This document shows, one piece after another, positions 35,134 to 44,493 of a stretch of 64,000 nt of DNA. Under the pieces are notes generated by a model. That model saw only the letters and a list, made by a program, of their open reading frames with translations. It did no database searches and was not told the DNA's origin. The position numbers and the translations under genes are program-made. The DNA comes from CAUZIZ01 sp965218775 (GTDB lineage Bacteria > Acidobacteriota > UBA6911 > RPQK01 > JAJDTT01), in NCBI GenBank assembly GCA_965218775.1, contig CBDCLS010000003.1, positions 1,177,202-1,241,201 on the forward strand, written 5' to 3'. Each line of letters starts with the position of its first letter. Position 1 is the stretch's first letter.

Positions 35134-35523
35134 ATGGGGATAAAGTGTCTGATTCTCGCGGCGGGCAATGGCAGCCGACTCCGGCAGAAGGGTGTCAGCA
35201 AGCCCCTCGTCCCCCTTCTGGGCATTCCCCTTATCGAACGTGCGATCCGATCTGCCATGGAAGCCGGGGCGGATGATTTCTATGTGGTCACAGGCTACCA
35301 GGGCGACCTGGTCCGTGATTTTCTGGAACGGTTGGCGAAACGTCTCGCGATTCGGATCACGCCACTGGTGAATGACGATTGGGAGAAGGAAAACGGGCTT
35401 TCAGTACTCAAGGCGCGGGAAGTTCTGCACGAACCGTTTCTGCTGCTCATGGCGGATCACCTCTTTGATCCGGGTCTTGCCAGCGCATTGACGACCCATT
35501 CCCAACTCGATGGAGAAATAGCG
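35134..35523 (+). pseudogene. Sugar-phosphate nucleotidyltransferase, truncated by IS
   Basis: The first 130 residues of an NTP-transferase remain: CLILAAGNGSRLRQKGVSKP (nucleotide-binding loop and Lys), LVPLLGIPLIERAIRSAMEA, then ENGLSVLKAREVLHEPFLLL and MADHLFD (metal Asp). It resembles CDP-alcohol or inositol-phosphate cytidylyltransferases. The IS1595-like element enters at 35523 after GEIAVL, and the C-terminal part is not found on the other side, so the gene is inactive. Confidence 0.8.
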
Positions 35524-36731
35524 GTGCTTCTTCAGGCAAGTGTTGTTGAGCCATTCCCCCTACGCCAGAATCTAACCTGGAGAGGCTTGAAATCAAATCT
35601 AGAGAACCCTGCGGCAACCATCATCAAAACAAATAAAAAGTACGCTGCTCGGCTTGTGAATACATCCCGGAAGGAGAGTCTCTTCTTAGCCAGTCCAGCT
35701 TGCATGGCTGGAGTCCTTATCGTGGTGCCAAACTTCAAAGCCCGGTGCGGTCGGAGAAAATTGTAATAGGCCATGAGCAGAGCCAGCTGGCCTTCCAAGA
35801 AGTCCGTGCGCCGGGCGTGGCAAGGGGTGCGGCGGCCCAGATAGGAACAGCCCTGGCGGATGGTTAGATTATGGCGCTCCACAAAACTGGTATTCAGGGT
35901 GCTCGAGTCCTCCGAATGAAAGAGTGCCTCCTCCAGTTCTGCCGGTGTTCCGAGTAGCAGTCTACGATCGGCCTGGACCACCCGATTCTCGCGGCGCTTC
36001 TTGATCACTTGACCATAGATACAGACTCCAGGGAGCAGCCTTTTCGCCGCCCACTCGTACATCTCGAAACCATCGGTGGTGAACAGGAAGCGGTGTTCAA
36101 CACGGCCTCGCCGCAGGGTATCGAGTAGCACTCTCTTGATGTTTGGGAAGTACCGATCCGGAAGGAGATCCATAGCCTGGACCAGACTTCGAGTGTTGTG
36201 AGCACCCAACGCACCCGCTTCTTTGCCCCCACAAAGGTCCTGATCTCGTCGGCCTGCAGCTCACGGATCACGAAACCTTTCAGCATCCGATCGTTGAACC
36301 GGGCAGCGCAGATAGCCGCCGATTCAAGCCAGCGGGCGACTGTCCCCCAGGCCATCCGCTTGATGCGAGCCACGGCTGAGATCCCCACACCATGGACACA
36401 CATACGGACGACTTCATCGAACAAAGACCTGGGCTTATGCAGCCGATAATACGGAGTGCCGTGAGTCGACGAGAAGGTCCGACCGCATTCTTTACAGCGG
36501 TACCGCCGCCGTCTGCCCTGGGAGGTGATGTAGAAAGAGTGTCGAATGACGTTGCCTTTGCCGGCCTGGCCTCTCAAAGAGCAATCGGGGTTGGGACAGC
36601 AACGAGATCGTCCTCGGCTCCGCTTCATACATGTTTGATCGCAGAAAAACCGGAGAAGATCCAGCTGGCACAAGAGATTGGGGGGCTGCTGGACACAGTT
36701 ATTATAACAACACTTCCCTGAAGAAGCACCG
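35523..36731 (-). mobile_element. IS1595-like insertion sequence
   Basis: The ends GGTGCTTCTTCAGGcAAGTG (35523-35542) and, complemented, GGTGCTTCTTCAGGGAAGTG (up to 36731) form inverted repeats of about 25 bp. The pattern TTCAGGnAAGTGTTG is typical of IS1595 relatives. No matching target duplication is seen, so one flank was probably rearranged. A lone end of the same kind lies at 63489-63514. Confidence 0.85.
35532..36628 (-). pseudogene. IS1595-like transposase, frameshifted
   Basis: The N-terminal part (36628 down to about 36180) has a zinc ribbon, CPNPDCS...RYRCKECGRTFSSTHG, and an HTH. Near 36180 the frame changes to the downstream part with DLLPDRYFPNIKRVLLDTLR, FLFTTDGFEMYEWAAKRLLP, NTSFVERHNLTIRQG and MAYYNFLRPHRALKF. 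The two parts overlap and would join with one shift. The combination of zinc ribbon and HNLTIRQ block is shared by IS1 and IS1595 transposases. Confidence 0.8.
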
Positions 36732-36985
36732 AAAATCGACTTGATGATCTGCCCGAAGGACTTGAGGGCCCGATATAATGCACATGACCGGTGGCTCCTA
36801 AGCTGACAGCCGTCACTCAAATTTGCTCGGATTCGAGATAGCAAACCCGCTTGGGTGGCGGACAGCAGCAGTTGGCCGCGAGCTGTGCCCTTCGACCAAA
36901 AGGTCCGAAGCCTATGTCGCATTACGTACCTTTGTTGGAATAGAACCGAACTCGTCTGCTAGAATCTGGAAAAATCAACTTCCCA

Positions 36986-37339
36986 ATGTTCAGAGCCTGT
37001 CTAGTTATTAGCGTCAACCTGTTGATTGGAACTGGTTGTGCGCACAAATTGGAATTAGCCAATCCCAGTCTCCAGAAAAAACCGTGGCTTGCCCTGAGCG
37101 ACGGATATACCACCAAACAAGACATTTTCGCCAAATGGGGATCTCCGCCAAGGGAAATAGAAAAGGGAAGAATTTTCTTCTACCGGCTCAAAAGGAACTA
37201 TGAGGTCTTAAAGCAGGAGGAGTCATACCCGTTTAACCCAGAAAAGAAGTTCCAATGGGATGGCGTGAGATACAGCCTTGTATTGGTCTTTGATGCAGAA
37301 GATGTTCTGAAGAAGCACGGCATCGTAAGGGTAAGGTAA
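36986..37339 (+). CDS. SmpA/OmlA-like lipoprotein 1
   Basis: 117 residues: lipobox ISVNLLIGTGC (Cys18), then GYTTKQDIFAKWGSPPREIE, which resembles the helix-turn of SmpA/BamE-like domains (GxTKxxVxxxLGxP), and a beta-rich end (RYSLVLVFDAEDVLKKHG). Probably a small outer-membrane-attached periplasmic protein. It is separated from a second lipoprotein of the same design by 2 nt, an operon of two paralogues. Confidence 0.65.
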   Translation: MFRACLVISVNLLIGTGCAHKLELANPSLQKKPWLALSDGYTTKQDIFAKWGSPPREIEKGRIFFYRLKRNYEVLKQEESYPFNPEKKFQWDGVRYSLVLVFDAEDVLKKHGIVRVR

Positions 37340-37341
37340 TA

Positions 37342-37731
37342 ATGCGGGAATGCGCTTGGCGGAATCTGCTGATTTCTAGTCTCTCATTGATGCTCTGGGT
37401 TGGATGCATCATGATCATGCCACTACCACGTCATGTTCCAATGGAGGCGGGTACACGAGGACCGATTGAAGCAGAACACTTGTCTTTTCTGGAGGTTGGC
37501 TCAACTACGAAGGAAGAAGTCGCCTTGAAACTTGGAGAACCGGACCATGTTTTCGAGAAAGGTAGAGAGTTCGTATATAGGTGGGAGAGTATAGCCGGTC
37601 GTTGGATGTGGGCAGTCTACCCCGAAGCAGGAGACGACGGAGACCTTGGGGAGATGGAATCCAGTTTGCGTATCGAGTTCGATGAAAAAGGGGTGCTTAG
37701 TGCAATTCATCGAGAATCGAGACGACCGTAG
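37342..37731 (+). CDS. SmpA/OmlA-like lipoprotein 2
   Basis: 129 residues: lipobox LSLMLWVGC (Cys22), then LSFLEVGSTTKEEVALKLGE and PDHVFEKGREFVYRWESIAG, the same SmpA-type fold signature as the preceding gene, ending SLRIEFDEKGVLSAIHRES. It starts 2 nt after its neighbour, so the genes are co-translated. Precise role unknown. Confidence 0.7.
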   Translation: MRECAWRNLLISSLSLMLWVGCIMIMPLPRHVPMEAGTRGPIEAEHLSFLEVGSTTKEEVALKLGEPDHVFEKGREFVYRWESIAGRWMWAVYPEAGDDGDLGEMESSLRIEFDEKGVLSAIHRESRRP

Positions 37732-37858
37732 TCTTCGAAACTCCTATCCGTTTACCGATCTCCCGCAAACTCATTCCTTCGATCCCCACGTGAAAGTGGT
37801 CGGTTTCATGGCTACCACGCCGCCCCTCCTATGACGGTTTATGTACCTTTGTTGGGTT

Positions 37859-40038
37859 TTACTCAACCACCTTCTTCCTTCTCAGATAGCAGATACCACC
37901 AAGAAGCAAAGCTAACGCAAGGAGAATCAGTCCATGTGTGGAAAGTGCCGGAATTGTGTCAACAATCGTGAACCCTCCCGGTCCTGGCGGTAACGTCGCC
38001 TTTCCTTCTACAGTGATTACGGTGATCTCGACTGGGCCGGGCAGCAGGATCGGAACCGTGACTAAGAGGGTCGTGTCGTTGAGCACCACGATCTCCGTGC
38101 CAGGTACTCCGCCGAAGGAAACAGAGACGCCCCCAGCGGAGAATCCTGACCCCGTGAGGGTGAGCCGGGTGCCTGGAGAAGCAATGGCAGGGAATACCGA
38201 CCCGATTGTCGGTTGACCGAAGATTCTTGCCACGAAGCTATCGCTCCCCCCGCCATTAGCCGGCTGCAACGGATTCGCTGTGGGAAGGTTTGTTGAACGG
38301 GTCAGCCCCGTTACATAGACATTGTCGTCAGAACCTACAGCAATATTTTTCCCGTTATCATCGTCACTACCACCCAGATAGGTCGAATAGACCAACGAGG
38401 AGCCTGTGGAGTTAAACTTGGTAACGAAGACATCTCGGAGGCCCGCGTAGTTGAGCTGTAAAGGATTGACCGTGGGAAAGTCGGCTGACTCCGTATGACC
38501 CGTAACGTAGACGTTGCCGGCGGCATCGACGGCAATGCCGCTGCCTCGGTCAGTACCGCTACCCCCCAAATAGGTTGAGTAGATTAGACCACCCGCAGGG
38601 TTCAGTTCTGCTACGACAGCGTCAGTGACAGCGAGAGCGGGCTGCTGCAAGGGATCGACGGTGGGAAAGTCGGCTGACCCGGTGTAACCAGTCACGTAGG
38701 CGTTGCCGGCAGGGTCGGTGGCCAGGCCGTGGAGTTGGTCAAAACCGCTGCCTCCCAAGTAAGTGGAATAGACAAGAGCGGAGCCGGTGGGGTTGAGCTT
38801 GGTGATAAAGCCATCGTCGATGCCGCCAGCGAAAGCCGGCTGAAAGGGATTGACGGTGGGAAAGTTTGCCGACCCCGTGTGACCCGTCACATAGGTGTTT
38901 CCGGCAGAGTCGATGGCAATGCCGCGGCCTATATCATTACCGCTACCACAAAGGTAGGTCGAGAAGACAAGAGCGGAGCCGGTGGGGTTGAGTTTGGTGA
39001 CAAAGGCATCTCGGAGGGCCACGCAGTTGAGCTGCAAAGGATTGGCCGCGGGAAAGTCGGCTGACTCGGTAAGACCCGTCAGGTAGGCGCTGCCGGCGGA
39101 GTCCACCGCTATGTCAAAGCTGGGATCGTTGCCACTGCCGCCCAGGTAGGTGGAGTACTCAAGCGCCGTGCCATCGGGGGTAAGCTTTGCCACGAAAGCA
39201 TCCAAGCCCCCCCCTAAAGTAGCCTGTAAGGCGTTTAGCGTCGGGAAGTCGGGTGAGGCGGTGTAACCTGCCACGTAGGCGTTTCCGATAGGGTCGATCG
39301 CAATGGAGACGCCTAGGTCAATGCTGCTACCACCCAGGTAAGTGGAGTAGACCAGAGCCGAGCCGGTGGGGTTGAGCTTGGTGACAAAGGCATCTTCGAA
39401 GCCGCCAGAAGCCTGTTGCAAGGGATTGGCCGTCGGGAAGTCTCCCAAGCGGGTAACACCGGTTACGTAGGCATTTCCAGCAGGATCGACGGCAATGTCG
39501 GAGAAAGCTGCTTCAACGCCGCTGCCGCCCAGGTAGGTCGAGTAGACCAAGACTGGGTCAATTATCAGAGGTCTTGTGGCATCATAGGCTCCCAATTGGA
39601 AGCTCACCTGCCGATCAGCTGCGACCACATAGCTCCCGTAGATTTCTTGGCTATCAGCGCCAGTCTGTTGATAGACGAATGGCCTTTTGAATAGCACTGG
39701 CCCAACCTGGGTGTGCAGCAGCAAGTCCCCCTGCGCATCCACGTCGAGCTTCTCCGCACCTTCGAATGTTAGACGGATGGTATCGGGATTGGCACTTGGA
39801 GCCACGATGAAGTCATACTCCAACTTGCCCTGAATGCCGTAATAAACCAGATCCACTCCAGGATAGACTTCCGTATAAAGGACTCTGGCATAAGTTGGAA
39901 CGTTGGTTCGCCACTTTTCTGGATTGCTGCCCACTAAGTAATTGCTCTTGCCCGGTAGCTCTTCCAGGCCCTGAATCCGAGGTTCTGGGTTGGCTCCCAC
40001 TAGCTTCATCCGGAGAACCGCTTGGCCCTGCGGTTCGG
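37859..40038 (-). pseudogene. SBBP-repeat protein, 3' part (split by transposon)
   Basis: About 725 residues of a surface beta-propeller protein. The SBBP N-domain continues (PGKSNYLVGSNPEKWRTNVP, YPGVDLVYYG), followed by seven repeats headed by VYSTYLGGSG-like motifs with IAVDPAGNAYVTG. Then come an IPT/TIG-like domain (PTIGSVFPAIASPGTRLTLT) and an IPTL-type sorting tail: IPALSTHGLILLALALLLGG and basic LRRKK. The first part of the gene lies at 44494-44929. The transposon at 40039-44493 separates them. Without it the gene would encode 869 residues in one frame. Confidence 0.9.
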
Positions 40039-40317
40039 TGTAACGCGTCACGTTCGTGCCCTTTGAGTTCGCAGGATAAATTCCGCCAAGTTTTTCGATT
40101 TAGAGCCTGCCTTCCGAAGGGGTCTGGAAGAAGTGTGGGAAAGCCAGGATAGGATACTTCCGTGGGTAGGGGCGAAGGGTATCCTATCCCGCTGTGGGGA
40201 GGCTTGAGCGAAGGCTGAGGAAAGAGCGGAACGCCCCGACGGCGTCGTCGGGGCCACGTCGCATAGATAGGCCGAGGGCTTCGGCTCCGAAAGCTGAGGG
40301 GGATTGGGGGGAGCAAG

Positions 40318-40353
40318 AAAAAGGCCCCGCCAAAGAGTCCGCTCTGGCGGGGC
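40318..40353 (-). terminator. Terminator of the transposon operon
   Basis: On the minus strand GCCCCGCCA pairs with TGGCGGGGC (one unpaired base) and is followed by CCTTTTTCTT. It lies 59 nt after the last transposon gene. Confidence 0.75.
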
Positions 40354-40411
40354 GAGGCCGAACGATGAAGGCTGAGATTCAGCTTCCGTCGCGTCAGCCC
40401 TCGGGCCTGCT

Positions 40412-41425
40412 TCAACCCGCAGGCGGGGTTTGCCGGCGGCGCGACCCGGCGGCAAAGTCGGGGGGAAGACGGTAGCGGCCCTGGTCCCGAAGGATGCGTC
40501 CCTGCTCGGAGGCCTGGGTCATGGCGAGCTGAGCGGTGCGCTTGGAGCAATCACAGGTGCGCATGATCTGATCCCGGAGCTGATTGTAGCCGGCGCTAGC
40601 CCCCAGGTGATGAAACGCGTCCTGGACATCGGTGCTTTGGACCTTCCGGCGGGAAGGAGCCGGGGTGGGGGCTTGGCCGCTGGGGTGAAACCATAAGGTG
40701 GCGGGATCGAGACGGAGCCGACGGGGAGAGAGGGCGGGGGCGTATCGGAACTGAAAGCACAGTTCCAGGGAGTTGGGCAGGGCCGAAGGGCGCCGCAGTA
40801 ACAGATAGCTGTCGCCGACGGCGTGCAGGGCACTGGAGCCGCGAAGGGCGCTTCCGACCTCGTGCCGAGCGACGGATTTGCGCACGTGATGGACGACGAT
40901 CAGGGCGGCTTGGGAGGCCTGGCGCAAGCGCAGCAAACTCTGGCACAAAGCGGCCATGGCGCGGGTGTCGTTTTCGTCCTGATCATGAGCGGAGTAGAGA
41001 GGATCGAGCACGAGGACTTGGGCCTGTGCCGTGCGGGCGGCGGCCAGAAAATGATTCAGACCGTCGTGAGTGCTCAGGAGATGCCCGGTGGCGCAGGTAT
41101 CCACCCAGAGATTGTCATCGGCGGCCGAGCCGAGCGTCTGGCGCATCTGAGCCAATCGAGCCGCAAAGGCCTCCAGGGGAAGCTCGAACTGACAGAGCAG
41201 GACCCGAGCAGGAGCGGGAATGTCAAAGCCGGTTCGGGAAGAGCCGGCCGCCAGGGCCAAGGCCAAGTTGGCGACCAGCAGGGACTTGCCCACCTTGGGC
41301 TCACCGCCCACGAAGAGAATCCCCTGAGCCGGCAGCAGGGAGGGCCCGATCAGGGCCGGATCGGGGGTGGGATTCCAGCGCATCAGCTGGGAGAGGGACA
41401 GGACCGTTTGGGACGGGGCGCTCAC
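40412..41425 (-). CDS. RecA/RepA-fold ATPase of the transposon
   Basis: 337 residues of the AAA_25/RepA-helicase-like type. Walker A is GILFVGGEPKVGKSLLVANL (about residues 35-54), Walker B VLVLDPLYSAHDQDEND, a sensor-like ALIVVHHVRKS, and GSALRGSSALHAVGDSYLLL. The C-terminal 80 residues, with RDQIMRTCDCSKRTAQLAMT, look like a winged helix. Such ATPases are replication helicases in plasmids, and finding one beside a TnsC-like ATPase in a transposon is unusual. Its ATG overlaps the preceding stop. It may couple insertion to host DNA or control target choice (inference). Confidence 0.8.
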   Translation of the reverse strand: MSAPSQTVLSLSQLMRWNPTPDPALIGPSLLPAQGILFVGGEPKVGKSLLVANLALALAAGSSRTGFDIPAPARVLLCQFELPLEAFAARLAQMRQTLGSAADDNLWVDTCATGHLLSTHDGLNHFLAAARTAQAQVLVLDPLYSAHDQDENDTRAMAALCQSLLRLRQASQAALIVVHHVRKSVARHEVGSALRGSSALHAVGDSYLLLRRPSALPNSLELCFQFRYAPALSPRRLRLDPATLWFHPSGQAPTPAPSRRKVQSTDVQDAFHHLGASAGYNQLRDQIMRTCDCSKRTAQLAMTQASEQGRILRDQGRYRLPPDFAAGSRRRQTPPAG

Positions 41426-42222
41426 AGTAAGACCTCCGGGGCGGCCTCCAGAACCAGGGCTTCACCGACTTGATTGCTTTTACGTGAAGCGGCCAGGCGT
41501 AAGACCGCCAGGCAAAGTTTGTTGACCTTTCGGGGTAAGCCCTTGGTGGCTTGATACAGGGCCTGGCGGGCGCTGTCGTCAAAGAGCGGTTCGGGGACCC
41601 CCGCGAGCTGAAGCTGCTGAGCCAGGTAAGCCTCCAGTTCCGAGCGGGAGAAGCCCTCCAGATGGTAGTGCACGGCAATGCGCTGGCGTAGGGGTTCGTG
41701 GACTTGCAAGGAGAGGGTCCGCCGCAGGAGCGCCTGTCCCACCAGGGCCAGGGAAAGATAGGGGCAGGAATCCATCTCGAAGTTCAGTAACAAGGGGAGT
41801 TGCTCCAGGGTCTGGTGGTTTAAGAGGTGGGCCTCGTCCAGGACCAGGAAGGGATGTTGTTTTTTGGCCTGGTTGAGGCGAACGATGGCCTCGGAGATCT
41901 GATGCACCAGGTCGGCGCGGCGGTGAGCCGGCTGCAAATCCAGTTGGCGAGCGAGCAGGGTCAACAGGTCCAGGAGGGAGCCGGAAGACCAGTGCAGATA
42001 AAGGATCTTGTACCGATTGGGGTTGAGGTTGCCCAGCAGGGTACGGGTGGCGGTGGATTTGCCGGCCCCGACCTCGCCGGTAAACAAACCCACGCCGCGG
42101 TAATCGACGAGAAACTGTAAGCGGGCGGACATCTGAGTCCAGGCGGCCGATTCAAACAGCTGCCGGGGATCGGCATCGGCGCTGAAGGGAGTCGTCTTGA
42201 ATCCAAAGAAAGTCTCGAACAT
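41422..42222 (-). CDS. ExeA/TnsC/TniB-like AAA ATPase of the transposon
   Basis: 266 residues. The ExeA-type start MFETFFGFKTTPFSADADPR is followed by Walker A GLFTGEVGAGKSTATRTLLG (about 45-64), Walker B PFLVLDEAHLLNHQTLEQLP, sensor LALVGQALLRRTL and an Arg-finger region LRQRIAVHYHLEGFSRSELE. Proteins of this group (TnsC, TniB, IstB analogues) bind target DNA with ATP and recruit the transposase. The start codon lies 3 nt after the transposase stop, whose last codons supply the ribosome site. Confidence 0.9.
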   Translation of the reverse strand: MFETFFGFKTTPFSADADPRQLFESAAWTQMSARLQFLVDYRGVGLFTGEVGAGKSTATRTLLGNLNPNRYKILYLHWSSGSLLDLLTLLARQLDLQPAHRRADLVHQISEAIVRLNQAKKQHPFLVLDEAHLLNHQTLEQLPLLLNFEMDSCPYLSLALVGQALLRRTLSLQVHEPLRQRIAVHYHLEGFSRSELEAYLAQQLQLAGVPEPLFDDSARQALYQATKGLPRKVNKLCLAVLRLAASRKSNQVGEALVLEAAPEVLL

Positions 42223-42225
42223 GGC

Positions 42226-43533
42226 TTAGTCCTCCTCGGGCTTCGAGTCGTCTTGAAGCAACTCGAGGTAGTTGATCCCGGTCGGATCGGAGGGCTCCGA
42301 CGCCTCGGCTTGGGCGCGGGGGAGGGAGGCATTGACGACGGGATCGACGGGACGGGCCTGCCCCTGGAGTTTCCCGTCCCGATACAGCTCGACCTGGGAG
42401 AGATCGAGCGGATCGAAGCGGATCTCCAGACGTTGGCCGGCCAGCTGGGCCGGCGCCTCGTAGAACTGGCTCTGCAAGCGAAAGGTCGAATCGCGGCGCA
42501 CCACCCGCTGGAGCCGATGGAAAAACAGGCGGCGGACATCGGTGGCGGGCGGGATCTGTCGGATCTTCTCGATATCGCGCTGCCAGCGCAGTAGCGGTGT
42601 CCTGCCCAGCGCACTATGCTGGCAGCGGTGGTAGTGCCGATCGACCCAGCGCCAGAGGCGGGCGTTGAGTTGCTCCAGAGTGAGGGGGCGCTGGCGATCG
42701 AGATTGGCCAGAAACTGAGTGCGCACGGTCTTGAACCAACGCTCGATCTTGCCTCGTCCTTGGGGCTGATAGGGTGGGGTATGAACGACGAGGATCCCCA
42801 AGGAGGCGGCAATCGAGGCCAGTTGTCCGGAGCGGTAGACCTTGGCGTTGTCCACATACAGACGCAAGGGCAGGCCCCGAGCGCTCACGGCTTGACGCAG
42901 ACAGTCCAGGAGCGCGTCCAGGCCCTCCGTGAAGTAGAACTGAGCGTGGGGGATGAGGCGGCTGGCATCATCCAGAACGGCGTAGAGAAAGGCCTGGCGC
43001 TTGCCCCCTCCTGCTCGCAGGACGTAGGGCCCATGGAGCAGGTCGGATTGCCAGATCTCATTGGCCGAGGCGGCCTCGAACTTCTTGCGCCCGGGCGCGG
43101 GCTTGAGCAGCTCGCGGGCCGTCAAACCGCGCGCTTTGAGGAACCGATAGAGGGTGGAAGCGGAAAGGGGCGGTTTTCTCTCGTTGGAGCACAGAGCCAG
43201 CTCCCGCAGTAGGGTGGCTCCGGTCCGGTAGGGATTCTCACGTTTGAGGCGCTCGATCATCCCCGCTAGTTCCGGTGTCAGGACCCGTGAGGTGCCGCGA
43301 TCGGAGCGGGGTTTGGGGGCCAGGCCCGTCACCCCTTCCAAGCGATAGCGCTGGGCCCAATCCAGCAGCGTGTCGACCGAGACCTGGGTGCGAGGGGAGA
43401 AGGGGATCTCGTAGGAGCGGGCGGCGATCTCCCGGGCCCGTCGTGTCAACTCGCCGTGGGGCAGCACCTCCAGCACCAGGGGGGCAATCAGAGCGTATCG
43501 AAACAGAGCAATCTTTTCGCTTTTGGGATCCAT
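42226..43533 (-). CDS. Mu/TnsB-type DDE transposase of the transposon
   Basis: 435 residues: an N-terminal HTH region (VSVDTLLDWAQRYRLEGVTG, then TLYRFLKARGLTARELLKPA), an rve catalytic core with candidate D, D, E in NEIWQSDLLHGPYV, LRLYVDNAKVYRSGQ and PQGRGKIERWFKTVRTQFL, and a Mu-type C-terminal beta domain (FRLQSQFYEAPAQLAGQRLE, IRFDPLDLSQVELYRDG). The acidic end (DDSKPEED) may contact the ATPase encoded next. GGAGGAAAAAAGG precedes the ATG. The catalytic residues and frame are intact. Confidence 0.92.
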   Translation of the reverse strand: MDPKSEKIALFRYALIAPLVLEVLPHGELTRRAREIAARSYEIPFSPRTQVSVDTLLDWAQRYRLEGVTGLAPKPRSDRGTSRVLTPELAGMIERLKRENPYRTGATLLRELALCSNERKPPLSASTLYRFLKARGLTARELLKPAPGRKKFEAASANEIWQSDLLHGPYVLRAGGGKRQAFLYAVLDDASRLIPHAQFYFTEGLDALLDCLRQAVSARGLPLRLYVDNAKVYRSGQLASIAASLGILVVHTPPYQPQGRGKIERWFKTVRTQFLANLDRQRPLTLEQLNARLWRWVDRHYHRCQHSALGRTPLLRWQRDIEKIRQIPPATDVRRLFFHRLQRVVRRDSTFRLQSQFYEAPAQLAGQRLEIRFDPLDLSQVELYRDGKLQGQARPVDPVVNASLPRAQAEASEPSDPTGINYLELLQDDSKPEED

Positions 43534-43576
43534 AGCCTTTTTTCCTCCTGGGGAAGAAGGCTACGCCGGCCCGGCC

Positions 43577-44215
43577 CTATCCCTCCACGCAAGTGTTGTG
43601 TGGGTGGGTCCCCGCCAGCGAGTTGCCCGAAGCCAGTCGGCGAGATCGCCCGTCCGGAGCCAGAGAACGAGGCCAGCCCAGCAGGTGCACCCGCAGCTGA
43701 GAAAACAGAAAGCGGTGGGAGCGGATCCAGCCCGCGATCTGGAGCATCCGCAGTGCCCGGGAAACGACCCCCGGCGCGGCGACGGCTCGCGTCAGGGCCA
43801 CCAGGCTGGCCGAGAGCCATCGGGCTTGACGGCGAAAGCGCGTCACCCAGCCCTGGCCTCGCTGGTAGGGCATCTGCTCCTGGCCCGCTTGCTGAGCCGC
43901 TTGCCCTAGGGTCCGAGACTCCAGCAACCGCGCCTCCAGATACCGGCCGATGACGCTGATCGCAAAACGCACATAGGGTAAGACAAACTCCGGCAGTAGC
44001 GAGACGGTTCGCCGACAGAGCCGGCACAGGTAACGGCGCACCCGAATCCAGCCGTCGAAGTCCTCCGCCACCAGGGTGCGGCCGTAAAATCCGTGCCCGA
44101 TCAGCGCTTCTTTCGCCCCGCACAGGGGACAGCCACCCGGGCGATAGCGATCCGGCTCCGCCAGTTCTTGTGCGTACGCTTGGACCGAACCCGCAAACGG
44201 GTGTAGGATTTGCAT
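43577..44215 (-). CDS. Zinc-ribbon/HTH protein of the transposon (DUF6431-like)
   Basis: 212 residues from the ATG at 44215 (GAGGAGG 6 nt before). An N-terminal zinc ribbon (GGCPLCGAKEALIGHG... YLCRLCRRTVSLLPE; CPLC and CRLC) is followed by helices with an HTH-like segment (RTLGQAAQQAGQ, GWVTRFRRQARWLS). Similar small zinc-ribbon proteins (DUF6431) accompany DDE transposase plus ExeA genes in other bacteria, as I recall. It is the first gene of the element, in the place where TnsA, TnsD or TniQ-like target-selection factors stand in other transposons, but there is no sign of a nuclease. The role is unknown. Confidence 0.7.
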   Translation of the reverse strand: MQILHPFAGSVQAYAQELAEPDRYRPGGCPLCGAKEALIGHGFYGRTLVAEDFDGWIRVRRYLCRLCRRTVSLLPEFVLPYVRFAISVIGRYLEARLLESRTLGQAAQQAGQEQMPYQRGQGWVTRFRRQARWLSASLVALTRAVAAPGVVSRALRMLQIAGWIRSHRFLFSQLRVHLLGWPRSLAPDGRSRRLASGNSLAGTHPHNTCVEG

Positions 44216-44260
44216 CGAGACCTCCTCGGTTGTACAGACAGACATCTAGAGGGTCTTGCC

Positions 44261-44303
44261 GAGAGCTTCCCGGCGGTGCTTAACTTCAACGCCGGGAGCT
44301 CTC
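44261..44303. promoter_or_regulatory. Strong hairpin in the transposon leader
   Basis: GAGAGCTtCCCGGCG (44261-44275) pairs with CGCCGGGAGCTCTC (44290-44303), 14 bp with one bulge, about 45 nt upstream of the zinc-ribbon gene start on the minus strand. It could block read-through or regulate translation. No U-run follows. Confidence 0.6.
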
Positions 44304-44493
44304 TGCTCCCTTGCCCCTTTCCCTCTCAGCGGTAGGATACTCTAAACGCACTCCTCCCCCCTTGGATCCGTCCAACACAGAAGGACCTCTGTCAAGGTCC
44401 CTTCTTCGGATTCCTCACAATGCCTTTTTGTCGGCCCGGATTGAATCTGAGAGAAAAGCCGTCCTATGGGAGGGAAAATTGTGACGCGTTACA

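Larger units (their letters stand above)
40039..44493 (-). mobile_element. Four-gene Mu/Tn7-like transposon
   Basis: 4455 bp with ends TGTAACGCGTCAC (40039-40051) and its complement (44481-44493), flanked by GTTCGG (40033-40038 and 44494-44499). Removing it with one GTTCGG restores the SBBP frame exactly (...DHVAE-PQGQAV...). It carries, in minus-strand order, a zinc-ribbon protein, an rve/Mu-type transposase, an ExeA/TnsC-like ATPase and a RecA-fold ATPase, tightly packed. Subterminal structure includes the inverted repeat GGATAGGATAC (40146-40156/40178-40188). A lone related end lies at 46907. Confidence 0.93.
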
